Shown: positions 44,277 through 53,676, counted from the stretch's first letter. The stretch: 64,000 bases of DNA from Roseobacter sp. MH60115 (GCF_015644665.1 NZ_JADOBQ010000005.1:248001-312000); one strand, 5' to 3'. The notes: generated by a model from the sequence alone, not told the origin. Made by a program: numbers and translations.

Positions 44277-45521
44277 ATGTCGCAACATGTCATCGTCATC
44301 GGTGCGGGTATCGTTGGGGTGTCCACCGGCATCTGGCTGCGGCGGTTCGGGACGGAGGTCACCCTCGTTGATCGCGCGGCACCGGGGCAGGGCACGTCCT
44401 ACGGCAACGCGGGCGTGCTGGCGGCCTGCTCCATGGTGCCGGTCACGGCGCCGGGGCTGATTGGCAAGGCACCGGGGATGCTCCTCAACCCGGATTTCCC
44501 TTTGTTCCTGCGCTGGGCTTATCTGCCAAAGCTTGCGCCCTGGCTGATGAAGTATCTGCGCAATGCCAATGACGCGGATACCCGCCGGATCGCCCAAGGT
44601 CTGACGCCCATCGTTTCGGATGCGGTCGAGCAGCACAAAGCGTTGACCGATCAGACCGGTGCGGCCCATTGGGTGACGGACAGCGATTATCATTTCGCCT
44701 ATGCGACCCGCGCGGATTTTGACGCGGATGGCTATACTTGGGCGCTGCGCAAGGCCGCGGGCTTCGTACCGGTCCTCTCGGAAGGCGGCGGGGTCCAGGA
44801 CAGGGAGCCGAACCTCTCCTCCGCCATTGGCTGTCTGGCCACGATGAAGGATCACGGATTTATTCGCGATCCGGGGGCGTATGTGGCGGCACTGGCCGAG
44901 GAATTCCGCCAGATCGGCGGGAAGATCGTCACCACGGAGGTGGTGGACTTCGAGCTCTCGGCGGGGCGGATCACGGCTGTGCTCACCAAGGACGGACTCA
45001 TGCCGTGCGATACCGCCGTGCTGGCAACGGGCGTGTGGTCCAAACCCCTGATGCGTAAACTCGGTGTCTCCGTGCCGCTGGAGAGCGAACGGGGGTATCA
45101 CATCGTCTTTGAAGGGGCGGAGAATGGCCCGCGCGCGCCGACCATGGTGGCCAGTGGCAAATTCGTGGCGACCCCGATGGCGGCGGGTTTGCGGTGCGCC
45201 GGCGTCGTGGAGTTCGGCGGACTGGAAGCAGGCCCGTCCAAAGCCCCTTTTGCCTTGCTGCGTCGCAAAGTCAAAGAGGCTTACCCGGCCCTGACACATT
45301 CCGGCGAAGAGGAGTGGATGGGGCACCGGCCAGCACCCTCAGACAGCCTGCCGCTGATTGGGGAAATCGGACAAAGCCGCGTAATGACTGCCTTCGGGCA
45401 CCACCACATCGGCCTTACCGGCGGGCCGAAAACGGGTCGTCTGATTGCGGAAATGCTGACCGGGCGGTCTCCGAACATGGATGCAAGTGTTTACTCTCCA
45501 AATCGCTTCGCCACGCCTTAG
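44277..45521 (+). CDS. FAD-dependent D-amino-acid dehydrogenase-like oxidoreductase
   Basis: 414 residues of the DAO/DadA family. The FAD-binding VIVIGAGIVGVSTGIWLRR lies at the N-terminus, and C-terminal blocks DSLPLIGEIGQS and GHHHIGLTGGPKTGRL bind FAD. It likely oxidises a D-amino acid or N-substituted amine into the membrane quinone pool. GGGAGGA fits ATG 44277; an in-frame ATG at 44265 is less good. Divergent from the racemase-like gene. Confidence 0.9.
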   Translation: MSQHVIVIGAGIVGVSTGIWLRRFGTEVTLVDRAAPGQGTSYGNAGVLAACSMVPVTAPGLIGKAPGMLLNPDFPLFLRWAYLPKLAPWLMKYLRNANDADTRRIAQGLTPIVSDAVEQHKALTDQTGAAHWVTDSDYHFAYATRADFDADGYTWALRKAAGFVPVLSEGGGVQDREPNLSSAIGCLATMKDHGFIRDPGAYVAALAEEFRQIGGKIVTTEVVDFELSAGRITAVLTKDGLMPCDTAVLATGVWSKPLMRKLGVSVPLESERGYHIVFEGAENGPRAPTMVASGKFVATPMAAGLRCAGVVEFGGLEAGPSKAPFALLRRKVKEAYPALTHSGEEEWMGHRPAPSDSLPLIGEIGQSRVMTAFGHHHIGLTGGPKTGRLIAEMLTGRSPNMDASVYSPNRFATP

Positions 45522-45533
45522 CGGTGGTGATGC

Positions 45534-47291
45534 TCAGAGCAAGAGCGGGAAGAAGATGACGAGCAGCCCGCCAAACAAGAAACCGGCGCGCAGGACAGCA
45601 GCGCGTGCGCCGATGAGGGCAAAAGAGATCAACGCCAGGCCGAGCCCGATCTGCACCGCTGCCAGGAACGCTTGGGTTGGTGCCGACTGCAGCCTGATCA
45701 GCGCAGGGTTTGCAATCATCGCCAGCGGGATGATGTAGAGGCCGAAGCCGAGGGTCATGGCCGTTAGCGCCACTTTCAGCCAGTTTTCCCCGATCATACC
45801 GGCCGCGATGAACACCGCGCCACAGACCGGTGGCGTGATGGTGGAGAGCAGCGCGAACCAGAACACAAAAAGATGCGCCTGCAGCGGCTCCAGCCCCAAC
45901 TGGATCAGCGCCGGTCCGGCAACCGATACGCAGATCACATAGGCTGCGGTGGTGGGGACTTCCATGCCGAGGATGAGGCAGGCGAGCGCCGTCAGCAGCA
46001 AGGCGGGCCATAACATGCCACCCGACCCCGAGAGGATCAGGGATGTGATCTTGACCCCCAGCCCGGTGATCGACAGGACGCCGATGATGATCGAGGCGCA
46101 GATGATGATGGCCGCAATCATCGATACCTGCCGTGCTGCATTCAGCGCCGAAGTTTCGATCCGGTCGCGTGTCTCCGGCCACGATCCCAAACCTTTCGTG
46201 TTGAAGAACAGCAGTAGAACGCTTGTGAGGATGGCGAGGCTGGCGGCGTATTGTGGCGTCACCTTGCTCCAGAACATGCCCACCAGCAGAACGGTGAAGG
46301 GCACGGCAAAGAACGCGGATGTAATGATCACATCCCGGGTCGAGGGCTGATCCTTTGCGTCGATGCCGGATAGGTTTTCCCGCGCGGCATAGGCATCGAC
46401 GCCCACCCAGACGGCCAGAAAGTAGAGCACCGCCGGGAGCAGCGCCGCCGCCATGATGGAGGTGTAGGACACGCCTGTCAGTTCGACCATGACAAAGGCG
46501 CCGGCACCCATCAGCGGGGGCATGATCTGCCCGCCGGAGGACGCCACGGCCTCGACTGCGGCGGCCAGCCGTTTGGGATATCCCAGGCGCGTCATCGCAG
46601 GCAGGGTGATCGCCCCGGTGGAGGCGACATTGGCGGAGGCGGACCCGGAGATCGATCCGAAAAAGGCGGAGGAGAGCACGGAGACTTTTGCCGCCCCGCC
46701 TTTGAGTCGACCAGCGGCGGCAGAGGCGACATTCATGAAGCCTTGCCCGGCCTCCCCGGCGTTCAGCACGGCGCCGAAAATCACAAAAATCGCGACCACG
46801 TTTACGGAGACGCCCGTCAGACTGCCCCAGATGCCGCCCTCGGCAATGGTCAGCGTGCCCAGAAAGCTGCGGAGCGGCGTGCCGGAATGGCCGAATTCGC
46901 CGGGGATGTACTGCCCGAACAGCCCGTAAAGCAGGGCGGTCAGCGCAACCATCGGCAGCGGCCAGCCAATCGCGCGCCGCGCGGCCTCAAGCACCACGAC
47001 CAAAAGGGTCACGGCGATGGCCATCTGAAAGGGGCTTTCCAGGAAACCGTATTGATCGGACAACGCGTCATGCGACCAGGCCACCCAAAGACACGCGCCA
47101 ACGCCCGCGACGGCGAGGGCTGCGCCGCTGAGGCGCGTCATGCGGGATTGCGCCCCAGCCAACAGGATCCACGGCAAGGCCAGCGCCAGGTGCAAAGGGC
47201 GGCTGACAAGGTTCGGCACCAGACCGGAAAAGATCAAGGCCAGATGAAAGGCAACCAGACCGAAGGCGGCGGCAAAGATGACGAAGCGCAT
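45534..47291 (-). CDS. TRAP transporter fused 4TM/12TM permease
   Basis: 585 residues with about fourteen to sixteen membrane segments, fusing the small DctQ-like and large DctM-like subunits. AFFGSISGSASANVASTGAITLPAM and SSGGQIMPPLMGAGAFVMVE are signature DctM blocks. Works with the TAXI binding protein encoded upstream on the same strand. AAGGG precedes ATG 47291. Confidence 0.93.
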   Translation of the reverse strand: MRFVIFAAAFGLVAFHLALIFSGLVPNLVSRPLHLALALPWILLAGAQSRMTRLSGAALAVAGVGACLWVAWSHDALSDQYGFLESPFQMAIAVTLLVVVLEAARRAIGWPLPMVALTALLYGLFGQYIPGEFGHSGTPLRSFLGTLTIAEGGIWGSLTGVSVNVVAIFVIFGAVLNAGEAGQGFMNVASAAAGRLKGGAAKVSVLSSAFFGSISGSASANVASTGAITLPAMTRLGYPKRLAAAVEAVASSGGQIMPPLMGAGAFVMVELTGVSYTSIMAAALLPAVLYFLAVWVGVDAYAARENLSGIDAKDQPSTRDVIITSAFFAVPFTVLLVGMFWSKVTPQYAASLAILTSVLLLFFNTKGLGSWPETRDRIETSALNAARQVSMIAAIIICASIIIGVLSITGLGVKITSLILSGSGGMLWPALLLTALACLILGMEVPTTAAYVICVSVAGPALIQLGLEPLQAHLFVFWFALLSTITPPVCGAVFIAAGMIGENWLKVALTAMTLGFGLYIIPLAMIANPALIRLQSAPTQAFLAAVQIGLGLALISFALIGARAAVLRAGFLFGGLLVIFFPLLL

Positions 47292-47387
47292 GACAAAACC
47301 CTTGTGGTCCAGGCGATTGGAGCCGCAGCACTAGAGAGGAAAGCCGCAGGTATGCCTGGGCTTTCGTGATGTTTCATCGCTGGTGGA

Positions 47388-48338
47388 TCACATTTGTGCG
47401 TCGGTGAGCGCGTATCCGATCTCTTTGTAATAGCGGATTGCGCCAGGGTGCAGCTTGCTGGTGATGCTGCTCATGAGACCTTCGTTCACGCCGTTCCACC
47501 AGGGCGCGGCTTCCCCCATCTTTTTGCGCTGCTCCCAGAAAGTTTTGGTCAGCTGATAGGCGACATCATCGCTCATCGCGGTGGTGGTAAAGGCAGCCAC
47601 GGGCAGGGAGGTCGTGGTGATGTCGCTGTCCTGACCGGCATAGGTGCCTGCCGGGATGACCAGCTTGGTGCGCTTTGTCTGGCCGATCTGATCCTCATCC
47701 AGCGACAGGACCGTCACGCCCGTGGTTGCTGCCGCTTCGATGACATTCGGGGCGGGGTAGGACCCGGCGGTCACGAAACCATCGATCTGGCCGTTTTTCA
47801 GGGCGGCCACGGCGTTGGAGAGCTCCACATCGGCAAGATCGACCTTTCCTTCAAGCCCGAAAAGCCCCAGATATTTTTCCCCTTCGCGCGCGCCAAAGGA
47901 TCCCTTGCCGAGCAGGATGGTCTTGCCCTCCAACCCGCTGAAATCGGTGACGCCACTGGCATCGGATACCACGAAATGCATCGTCAGCGACGGGATCGGG
48001 AACAGGGCGCGAATGGTGTCAAAGGCGGGGTCGCTCTTGCCGTCGAACATCGCCTTGCCCTGCTGCGCAAGACCGATCAACGCAGGGGGCGTTGTAAAGA
48101 CATAATCTGCACCGCGTGCGCGTACTTCCATCACATTCTGGACGGAGCCCTGGCTCTCCTCGACGGTCACGATCACACCGCCGTCCGTGCCCTCTTTCAT
48201 CGCCTCGGCGATCTGCACACCCATCTGATAGTAAGACGACGTCGATTTGGCAGACTTGTAGGTGACGCGTTCCTGTGCAGTCGCAAAGCTCGCCGTCACA
48301 GCGACAGCAGCGCTCAATAGAATGGTTGCTAGTTTCAT
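47388..48338 (-). CDS. TAXI family TRAP transporter substrate-binding protein
   Basis: 316 residues. Signal peptide (KLATILLSAAVAVTASFATA) and TAXI blocks KSTSSYYQMGVQIAEAM and ILLGKGSFGARE. The periplasmic receptor of the transport pair; GGGAGG precedes ATG 48338. The ligand is probably a carboxylate or amino acid from the catabolism genes nearby (inference). The 96 bp to the permease hold no gene. Confidence 0.93.
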   Translation of the reverse strand: MKLATILLSAAVAVTASFATAQERVTYKSAKSTSSYYQMGVQIAEAMKEGTDGGVIVTVEESQGSVQNVMEVRARGADYVFTTPPALIGLAQQGKAMFDGKSDPAFDTIRALFPIPSLTMHFVVSDASGVTDFSGLEGKTILLGKGSFGAREGEKYLGLFGLEGKVDLADVELSNAVAALKNGQIDGFVTAGSYPAPNVIEAAATTGVTVLSLDEDQIGQTKRTKLVIPAGTYAGQDSDITTTSLPVAAFTTTAMSDDVAYQLTKTFWEQRKKMGEAAPWWNGVNEGLMSSITSKLHPGAIRYYKEIGYALTDAQM

Positions 48339-48855
48339 GTCTTCCTCCCTTGGAATCTCGGTTCGCCCCTGACGTCCCGGGTATTGGGCTTCTTAAGGGA
48401 GCGCAGGTTTTGATTGTGTATTTGGTCGCATGTTCTGGAGAATGAAAACAACCTGCTTTTATCGTCTCGATCAGGACGGTTTTCCCGGCAGGCGTCACTT
48501 ACAGCATCATTTGCGCATCATGGTGCCTGAAGGCCGACAGGTGGGTATCCGATCCCTCTCCCTGCCGGATTTCAAGTTTTGCGATATGATCGGCATTGGC
48601 GTCAGACGAAAAAAAACAGCTTGCTTGGCAATCCATGGGCGAGGAGGCGCACCTCTGCGCGCGAAGACATCCAGCCTCCGGGTTCCGCGCGACCATGCCG
48701 TGGCAAGGCCAACAGCCACTCGGATGGGTGGATTCGGAGTACGGCCAGGGCAATGGAGACTTTTGGAAGGCCCAATCGGTGCGTTCAGCTAAGGGGGCTT
48801 CAGCCTGTTGGTCATCAAGAAATCCGCCGACCAAAGATTTTGCACGTTGAACGCT
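48339..48855. other. intergenic region without recognised gene
   Basis: About 520 bp. Several short open frames exist on both strands (for example 48430-48792 and 48596-48850) but none has a recognisable domain, a good ribosome site or family-like composition. The right part must hold the promoter of the zinc operon. A decayed gene cannot be excluded. Confidence 0.5.
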
Positions 48856-48873
48856 GTTACTTTATAAAATAAC
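48856..48873. promoter_or_regulatory. Zur box
   Basis: GTTACTTTATAAAATAAC: 16 of 18 positions fit a perfect palindrome and the GTTA-N10-TAAC frame resembles the alphaproteobacterial Zur site. It is 28 bp upstream of the Fur-family gene, where it would let zinc-bound Zur repress the operon. Confidence 0.75.
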
Positions 48874-48900
48874 AAATCTGCAAGTATCAGAGAGAGTGCC

Positions 48901-49287
48901 ATGCGAAAGCGAGCGACGGCGCGGCAGGACGACGTTCTCACCGTCTTGCGCGGGTGCGAAAAGCCCATGACCGCCTACCAGATCCTTGAGATGCTGCAGG
49001 CGGATGAGCCCGATATCGCGCCGCCGACGGTGTACCGGACATTGTCGGCCCTGACGGATCAGGGACGTGCGCACCGGCTCGAATCCATCAAGGCCTTCGT
49101 GCCCTGTCGCTGTGACCACGTCGAAAGCGTCCCGGTGCTTGCCATCTGCGAGGATTGCGGATCGGTCGAAGAGCATGACGGCAGCGCGCTCTTGCCAAAA
49201 TTGACGACGCTCACCGCATCCAGCGCTTTCCATGCGGATCGGCACATCGTTGAAATCCACGGGCGGTGCGGGATCTGCGCCGCTTGA
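48901..49287 (+). CDS. zur: Fur family zinc-uptake regulator Zur
   Basis: 128 residues. Winged helix PPTVYRTLSALTDQGRAHRLES is the Fur/Zur recognition part. C-terminal CEDC (83, 86) and CGIC (123, 126) form the structural zinc site and FHADRHIVEIHG supplies regulatory His. Short for a Zur, but the fold is complete. AGAGAG is the ribosome site. Autoregulation is suggested by the box upstream; the genes after it are in the same direction. Confidence 0.88.
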   Translation: MRKRATARQDDVLTVLRGCEKPMTAYQILEMLQADEPDIAPPTVYRTLSALTDQGRAHRLESIKAFVPCRCDHVESVPVLAICEDCGSVEEHDGSALLPKLTTLTASSAFHADRHIVEIHGRCGICAA

Positions 49288-49320
49288 TCAAATCTCAAAC
49301 CAGTAACAGCGGAGAATGAC

Positions 49321-49953
49321 ATGAAACGGACAGTCCTTTTGCTTCTTGCGGTCAATGCCGCGCCGGCTCTGGCAGAAGACACGCGCCAGCTTGATGCCCA
49401 TGAACACGGGGTCGGCGCTTTGAACATCGCCATTGACGGCACGACCGTCGCGATGGAGTTCCATGCGCCCGGCGCGGATATTGTCGGGTTCGAGTATGCT
49501 GCTGAAAGCGAGGCAGATCGCGCCGCCGTCGATGCGGCGGTCGCTACGCTTGCCCGCCCGCTCGACCTGTTCGTTCTGCCCGCAGCGGCGGCCTGTTCGG
49601 TGACACAGGCCAGTGCGGAGCTCGAAAGCGAACAGGCCCACGACGACCATGACCATCATGATCATGACGCGCATAAGGATCACGACGACCATGCGGAGCA
49701 TTCCGGCCATGAAGACCACGCGGAACACTCTGATCATGCAGAACACGCAGAAGAGGCCGGCCACTCGGAGTTCCACGCGGAATACACGCTGACCTGCGCT
49801 GATCCGACGGCGCTGACCGAGATCAGTTTTGCCTATTTCGACACGTTCGAGAATGCACGCGAACTTGAGGTGCAGGTCATCGCCGGTTCCGGCGCGCAAG
49901 CCTTTGAGGTCGAACGCGATGCTCCGACACTGGACCTGCGGAGCCTGTTTTGA
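49321..49953 (+). CDS. zrgA: ZrgA-like histidine-rich periplasmic zinc protein (DUF2796)
   Basis: 210 residues. Signal peptide (KRTVLLLLAVNAAPALAE), DUF2796 start LDAHEHGVGALNIAIDG, and a long His/Asp/Glu-rich stretch (about 105-150, many HDDH and HAEH units) likely to bind zinc. Homologous to ZrgA of Vibrio cholerae zinc uptake. It follows zur by 33 bp. The ATPase start overlaps its stop region. Confidence 0.88.
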   Translation: MKRTVLLLLAVNAAPALAEDTRQLDAHEHGVGALNIAIDGTTVAMEFHAPGADIVGFEYAAESEADRAAVDAAVATLARPLDLFVLPAAAACSVTQASAELESEQAHDDHDHHDHDAHKDHDDHAEHSGHEDHAEHSDHAEHAEEAGHSEFHAEYTLTCADPTALTEISFAYFDTFENARELEVQVIAGSGAQAFEVERDAPTLDLRSLF

Positions 49954-49954
49954 T

Positions 49955-50650
49955 GTGACGGATGCCATTCTGCACCTAGCGACTGTCGACTTTCGCTGGC
50001 GCGGGCGGTCGGGGTTTTCCGTGTCGGTGCCGAATTTCGCCATGAACGCAGGTGAAACAGTGCTGCTGCTGGGAGAAAGCGGATCGGGTAAATCCACGCT
50101 CCTGTCGCTGATCTGCGGCACAATGCTGCCAGATGCCGGGCGGGTAAACATTGCGGGCCAGGATTTGGCTACGCTTTCGAGCAGCGCGCGCGACAGGTTC
50201 CGGGCGGAGCAGATTGGTGTGATTTTTCAGCAATTCAACCTGCTGCCGTTTGGTACGGTGATCGACAACATCCTATTGCCACTCCGGTTCGCGCCCGAGC
50301 GACGCAAGCGGGCGGGGGATGCGAAGGCCACTGCGGCCACACTCTGCACCGCACTTGGCCTGCCCGGAGAGATTCTCGGCCACCGCGCCAACACGCTGAG
50401 CGTCGGGCAGCAGCAGCGCGTTGCGGTGGCACGGGCACTGATCGGTCAGCCGCCGCTGATCATCGCGGATGAGCCGACATCGGCGCTGGACGCAGACAGC
50501 CAGGCGGTGTTTTTGGATCTGCTGTTTCAGCAAACCGCGGCAAACAAGGCCTCGCTGCTGATGGTCAGCCATGATCCGCGTCTCGCAGATCGGTTTGATC
50601 GGGTGGTGCGGATGGAAGATATCGCCCGCATTCATCGGGTCGCTGCATGA
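49955..50650 (+). CDS. ABC transporter ATP-binding protein (MacB/LolD type)
   Basis: 231 residues. Walker A GESGSGKSTLL, Q-loop VIFQQFNLLP, signature LSVGQQQRVAVARAL (C-motif LSVGQ), Walker B LIIADEPTSALD and switch His in VSHDPRLADR. The GTG start at 49955 gives the usual length; the frame runs further into zrgA but is not needed. Couples with the FtsX permease next to it, so it should act on a periplasmic substrate. Confidence 0.9.
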   Translation: MTDAILHLATVDFRWRGRSGFSVSVPNFAMNAGETVLLLGESGSGKSTLLSLICGTMLPDAGRVNIAGQDLATLSSSARDRFRAEQIGVIFQQFNLLPFGTVIDNILLPLRFAPERRKRAGDAKATAATLCTALGLPGEILGHRANTLSVGQQQRVAVARALIGQPPLIIADEPTSALDADSQAVFLDLLFQQTAANKASLLMVSHDPRLADRFDRVVRMEDIARIHRVAA

Positions 50651-51897
50651 TCCTGCGACTGGCCATCGCCTCGCTCATCGCGCGGGCTCTGACCGTGGGC
50701 ATGACGATCCTTGCGATCGCCCTGTCCGTGGCCCTCTTTCTGGGTGTGGAAAAGGTGCGGACCGGCGCCAAGGAAAGCTTTGCCGATACGATCTCCGGCA
50801 CCGATCTGATCGTCGGGGCCCGGTCAGGGTCCGTGCAACTGCTGCTCTACTCGGTGTTCCGCATCGGCAACGCGACGAACAACGTGAGCTGGGAAAGCTA
50901 TCAGGACATCGCGACACGTCCGGATGTAGAGTGGATCGTGCCGATCTCGCTGGGCGACAGTCACCGGCAGTTCCGGGTAATGGGCACGACGCGCGCCTTT
51001 TTTGACCACTACAAGTACCGTCAGGGCAGATCGCTGGAGACAGCGGACGGCGTCATCATGGACGACCTTTTTGATACGGTCATCGGCGCCGATGTGGCGA
51101 CAACCTTGGGCTACAGCGTCGGTGATCCCATCGTGGTTGCGCATGGTCTTGCCTCCTTCTCCGAGCACAAGAACCAGCCTTTCCGCATCTCCGGTATCCT
51201 CGCCAAAACCGGCACGCCGGTTGACCGCACAGTGATTGTCAGCATGGAAGCGATTGAGGCCATTCATGTGGATTGGCGCAGCGGCGCGCAGATCCCCGGT
51301 CAGGTCACCCCGGTCGATGTCATCCGGCAAATGGAGCTGACGCCCAAGGCCATTACGGCCGCACTTGTGGGGGTCGAAAGCCCGCTGCAGACCTTTGCCC
51401 TGCAACGGGCGATCAACGAATACCGACAGGAACCGCTGCTGGCTGTGCTGCCGGGCGTGGCTCTGCAGGAGCTATGGGGGATCGTCGGCATTGCCGAAAC
51501 CGCCTTGCTCGCAGTCTCTGCGATGGTGGTGGTCACGGCGTTGATCGGCATGATGGCGACGATCTTTTCCAGCCTGAACGAACGCCGCCGCGAGATGGCG
51601 ATTTTCCGGGCGATGGGCGCGCGGCCCACAACGATCCTGGGGTTGCTGGTGCTGGAGGCGATGCTGATGGCGGCCCTTGGCGCGCTCCTTGGTCTTGCGC
51701 TGCTCTACGCGGGTCTGAGCGTCGCGCAACCGATGATCGACAGCGCCTTTGGGCTGTGGCTGCCCGTTACCGCGCCGTCATTGCAGGAGCTATGGGTGAT
51801 ACTGGCGGTTGTCGGTGCTGGCGCGATTGTGAGCATGGTCCCGGCCCTGCGCGCCTACCGCATGTCGCTGGCAGATGGTATGTTGGTGAGAACGTAA
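50647..51897 (+). CDS. FtsX-like ABC permease
   Basis: 416 residues, MacB-type permease: an N-terminal membrane helix, a large extracytoplasmic domain (about 40-270) and three C-terminal helices in the FtsX domain (LLAVSAMVVVTALIGMMATIF, LNERRREMAIFRAMGARP). The ATG overlaps the ATPase stop by 4 bp. MacB-type units usually do mechanical work in the periplasm and do not pump across the membrane. Confidence 0.9.
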   Translation: MILRLAIASLIARALTVGMTILAIALSVALFLGVEKVRTGAKESFADTISGTDLIVGARSGSVQLLLYSVFRIGNATNNVSWESYQDIATRPDVEWIVPISLGDSHRQFRVMGTTRAFFDHYKYRQGRSLETADGVIMDDLFDTVIGADVATTLGYSVGDPIVVAHGLASFSEHKNQPFRISGILAKTGTPVDRTVIVSMEAIEAIHVDWRSGAQIPGQVTPVDVIRQMELTPKAITAALVGVESPLQTFALQRAINEYRQEPLLAVLPGVALQELWGIVGIAETALLAVSAMVVVTALIGMMATIFSSLNERRREMAIFRAMGARPTTILGLLVLEAMLMAALGALLGLALLYAGLSVAQPMIDSAFGLWLPVTAPSLQELWVILAVVGAGAIVSMVPALRAYRMSLADGMLVRT

Positions 51898-51916
51898 CGC
51901 ATGAAGTGAGGTCGAA

Positions 51917-52417
51917 ATGCTGAGCCGCAGGTCTGCCCTTACCCTTTTTTCGGCGTCTGCCCTTGTGCCGACATCGGCGGTTGCCGCCGCACCCAGAGAG
52001 GTGATGTGGGATGATCTGATCCCGCCCGGCACGCCTTATTCCGAGATCATCGGCGAGGGGGAAATAGACGAGGTCAACGATACGTGGAACCCGATCTACG
52101 ACGCCAATGCGACCAAGCTGAACGAGACATTGAATGGGGCTTACGTGCGGATGCCGGGCTACATCATCCCGCTTGATTTCAACTCCAAGGGCGTGAAGGA
52201 TTTCATCCTGGTGCCCTATGTCGGCGCCTGTATCCACACGCCGCCACCGCCGGCCAATCAATTGGTGATGGTCAATGCCGACAGCTATTGGCCGGGGAAC
52301 CAGCTTTGGGACGCGGTCTGGGTGACAGGCACCATGCACACGCAATTGCAATCCACCGAGTTGGGGCAGACCGGCTATGCCATCCTGGCTGACGAGATGG
52401 AGGCTTACGAATGGTGA
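51917..52417 (+). CDS. DUF3299 periplasmic protein
   Basis: 166 residues with a Tat-like signal (SRRSALTLFSASALVP). DUF3299 core: GAYVRMPGYIIPLDF, FILVPYVGACIHTPPPPANQ. One Cys (in GACIH) next to a His could bind a metal. Encoded after the FtsX permease in a probable zinc operon; it ends overlapping the second DUF3299 gene by 7 bp. Confidence 0.85.
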   Translation: MLSRRSALTLFSASALVPTSAVAAAPREVMWDDLIPPGTPYSEIIGEGEIDEVNDTWNPIYDANATKLNETLNGAYVRMPGYIIPLDFNSKGVKDFILVPYVGACIHTPPPPANQLVMVNADSYWPGNQLWDAVWVTGTMHTQLQSTELGQTGYAILADEMEAYEW

Positions 52418-52920
52418 GCCGCCTGCTTCAAAGGCGCAGCGTCCTTGCGGGTCTCGCAGCCGGTCTCTGCCTGCCGCGGGCTGGGATGGCTGAGGATTTC
52501 GTTGATCTGGACTGGGTTGACCTGCTGCCCGAGAATGAGACAAGCATTCCGACTTTCCTGCGCGGCATCGTGGATCATGACGCAGCACCCCTTGCCAGCC
52601 AACAACCCGCCTCCAGCGGGGTCAGAACCGATTGGAATGGTCAGATCGTCCGTATTCCTGGGTTCATGGTGCCCATCGAACACCGCGGAACTGGTGTCGT
52701 GGCCTTCATCCTGGTGCCCTATGTCGGGGCCTGCGTGCATGTGCCGCCACCGCCCGCCAATCAACTGGTGTTCGTCACCACGCAGCAGCCGTATGAAAGC
52801 GCAGGTCTCTTCGAGGCCATCAACGTGACCGGCATGTTCGGCGTGTCGGCCGTTTCAACGCAACTGGCTGAAATCGGCTACGCGCTGTCGGCGGACAAGA
52901 TTGAGCCGTTTCGGGCATAG
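52411..52920 (+). CDS. DUF3299 periplasmic protein (second copy)
   Basis: 169 residues, signal peptide with QRRSVLAGLAAGLCLPRAGMA. The core GFMVPIEHRGTGVVAFILVPYVGACVHVPPPP matches the first copy, including Cys-x-His, but the rest has diverged. ATG 52411 lies within the first gene. Paralogous pairs suggest two substrates or a heteromeric complex. Last gene of the zinc-linked run. Confidence 0.84.
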   Translation: MVSRLLQRRSVLAGLAAGLCLPRAGMAEDFVDLDWVDLLPENETSIPTFLRGIVDHDAAPLASQQPASSGVRTDWNGQIVRIPGFMVPIEHRGTGVVAFILVPYVGACVHVPPPPANQLVFVTTQQPYESAGLFEAINVTGMFGVSAVSTQLAEIGYALSADKIEPFRA

Positions 52921-52936
52921 TCGTACGCGCGCGGCG

Positions 52937-53515
52937 CTAAGCACACCTCAGCGTTTGCCCAACTACTCCGTTGCCGAGGGTCTCTGATCTCACCTGCGCA
53001 AGTGCCACCGGTTTGGTCCCTGGCTCGAACAGCCTTTTGCCTGTGCCCACCACGACGGGAAACGTCCATAGTCGAAACTCATCGATCAGGTCATTGGCCA
53101 GCAGCGTCTGGATCAACTGCGCGCTGCCATGCACCTGCAAAAGCGGGCCGTCTTGGCGCTTCAGTTCCCGAATGGTCTGCACAACATCGCCCCTGATCGG
53201 ATGGGAATTCTGCCAGGTCAGAGGGTCAGGGCGTGACGTCACGACATGCTTTTGCGCCTGGTTCAGCTGGTCCGACTGATCCGATTTGGGCGCGTTTGGC
53301 CAATGCCCGGCGAAGATGTCATAGGTTTTTCGACCGAAGAGGATGTCGTAGGGTGCCGTCATGGCGGTCGCTGCAACGCGCGGCATGGTCTCTTCCCAAA
53401 AGGGTGCGGCCCAGCCGCCATGTTCAAAGCCATTGTCGGGATCTTCTTCAGCCATGCTCGGGGACTGCATGACCCCGTCGAGCGTTACGAAAGTCAAGAT
53501 TGCAAGATCACGCAT
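52937..53515 (-). CDS. dihydrofolate reductase-family protein (RibD C-terminal domain)
   Basis: 192 residues. The RibD_C fold opens LAILTFVTLDGVMQSP, with PYDILFGRKTYDIFAGHWP and a C-terminal LWTFPVVVGTGKRLF segment. It is a general NAD(P)H reductase family; the substrate is unknown. AGGAG fits ATG 53515, whereas the 27 upstream codons are not conserved. No partner gene. Confidence 0.88.
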   Translation of the reverse strand: MRDLAILTFVTLDGVMQSPSMAEEDPDNGFEHGGWAAPFWEETMPRVAATAMTAPYDILFGRKTYDIFAGHWPNAPKSDQSDQLNQAQKHVVTSRPDPLTWQNSHPIRGDVVQTIRELKRQDGPLLQVHGSAQLIQTLLANDLIDEFRLWTFPVVVGTGKRLFEPGTKPVALAQVRSETLGNGVVGQTLRCA

Positions 53516-53676
53516 GATAGTCTCCTGATTGTTTCTTGTCCGCGCACGCCAGGCGAGATCAAACGCGCACGGATTGAAACGCCGCAGCATGCACACCGTT
53601 GGTCATCCGAACGCCGCGGCCTTGAATTTTCTCAGGCGACACGAATACGCCAAGGACCGCAAAGCGTAGCGTCTGA

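Noticed and set aside
48430-48850. Overlapping short frames before zur
   Set aside because: No domain, no ribosome site, and different frames on both strands are equally open; insertion-sequence remnants were considered but no transposase motif could be confirmed.
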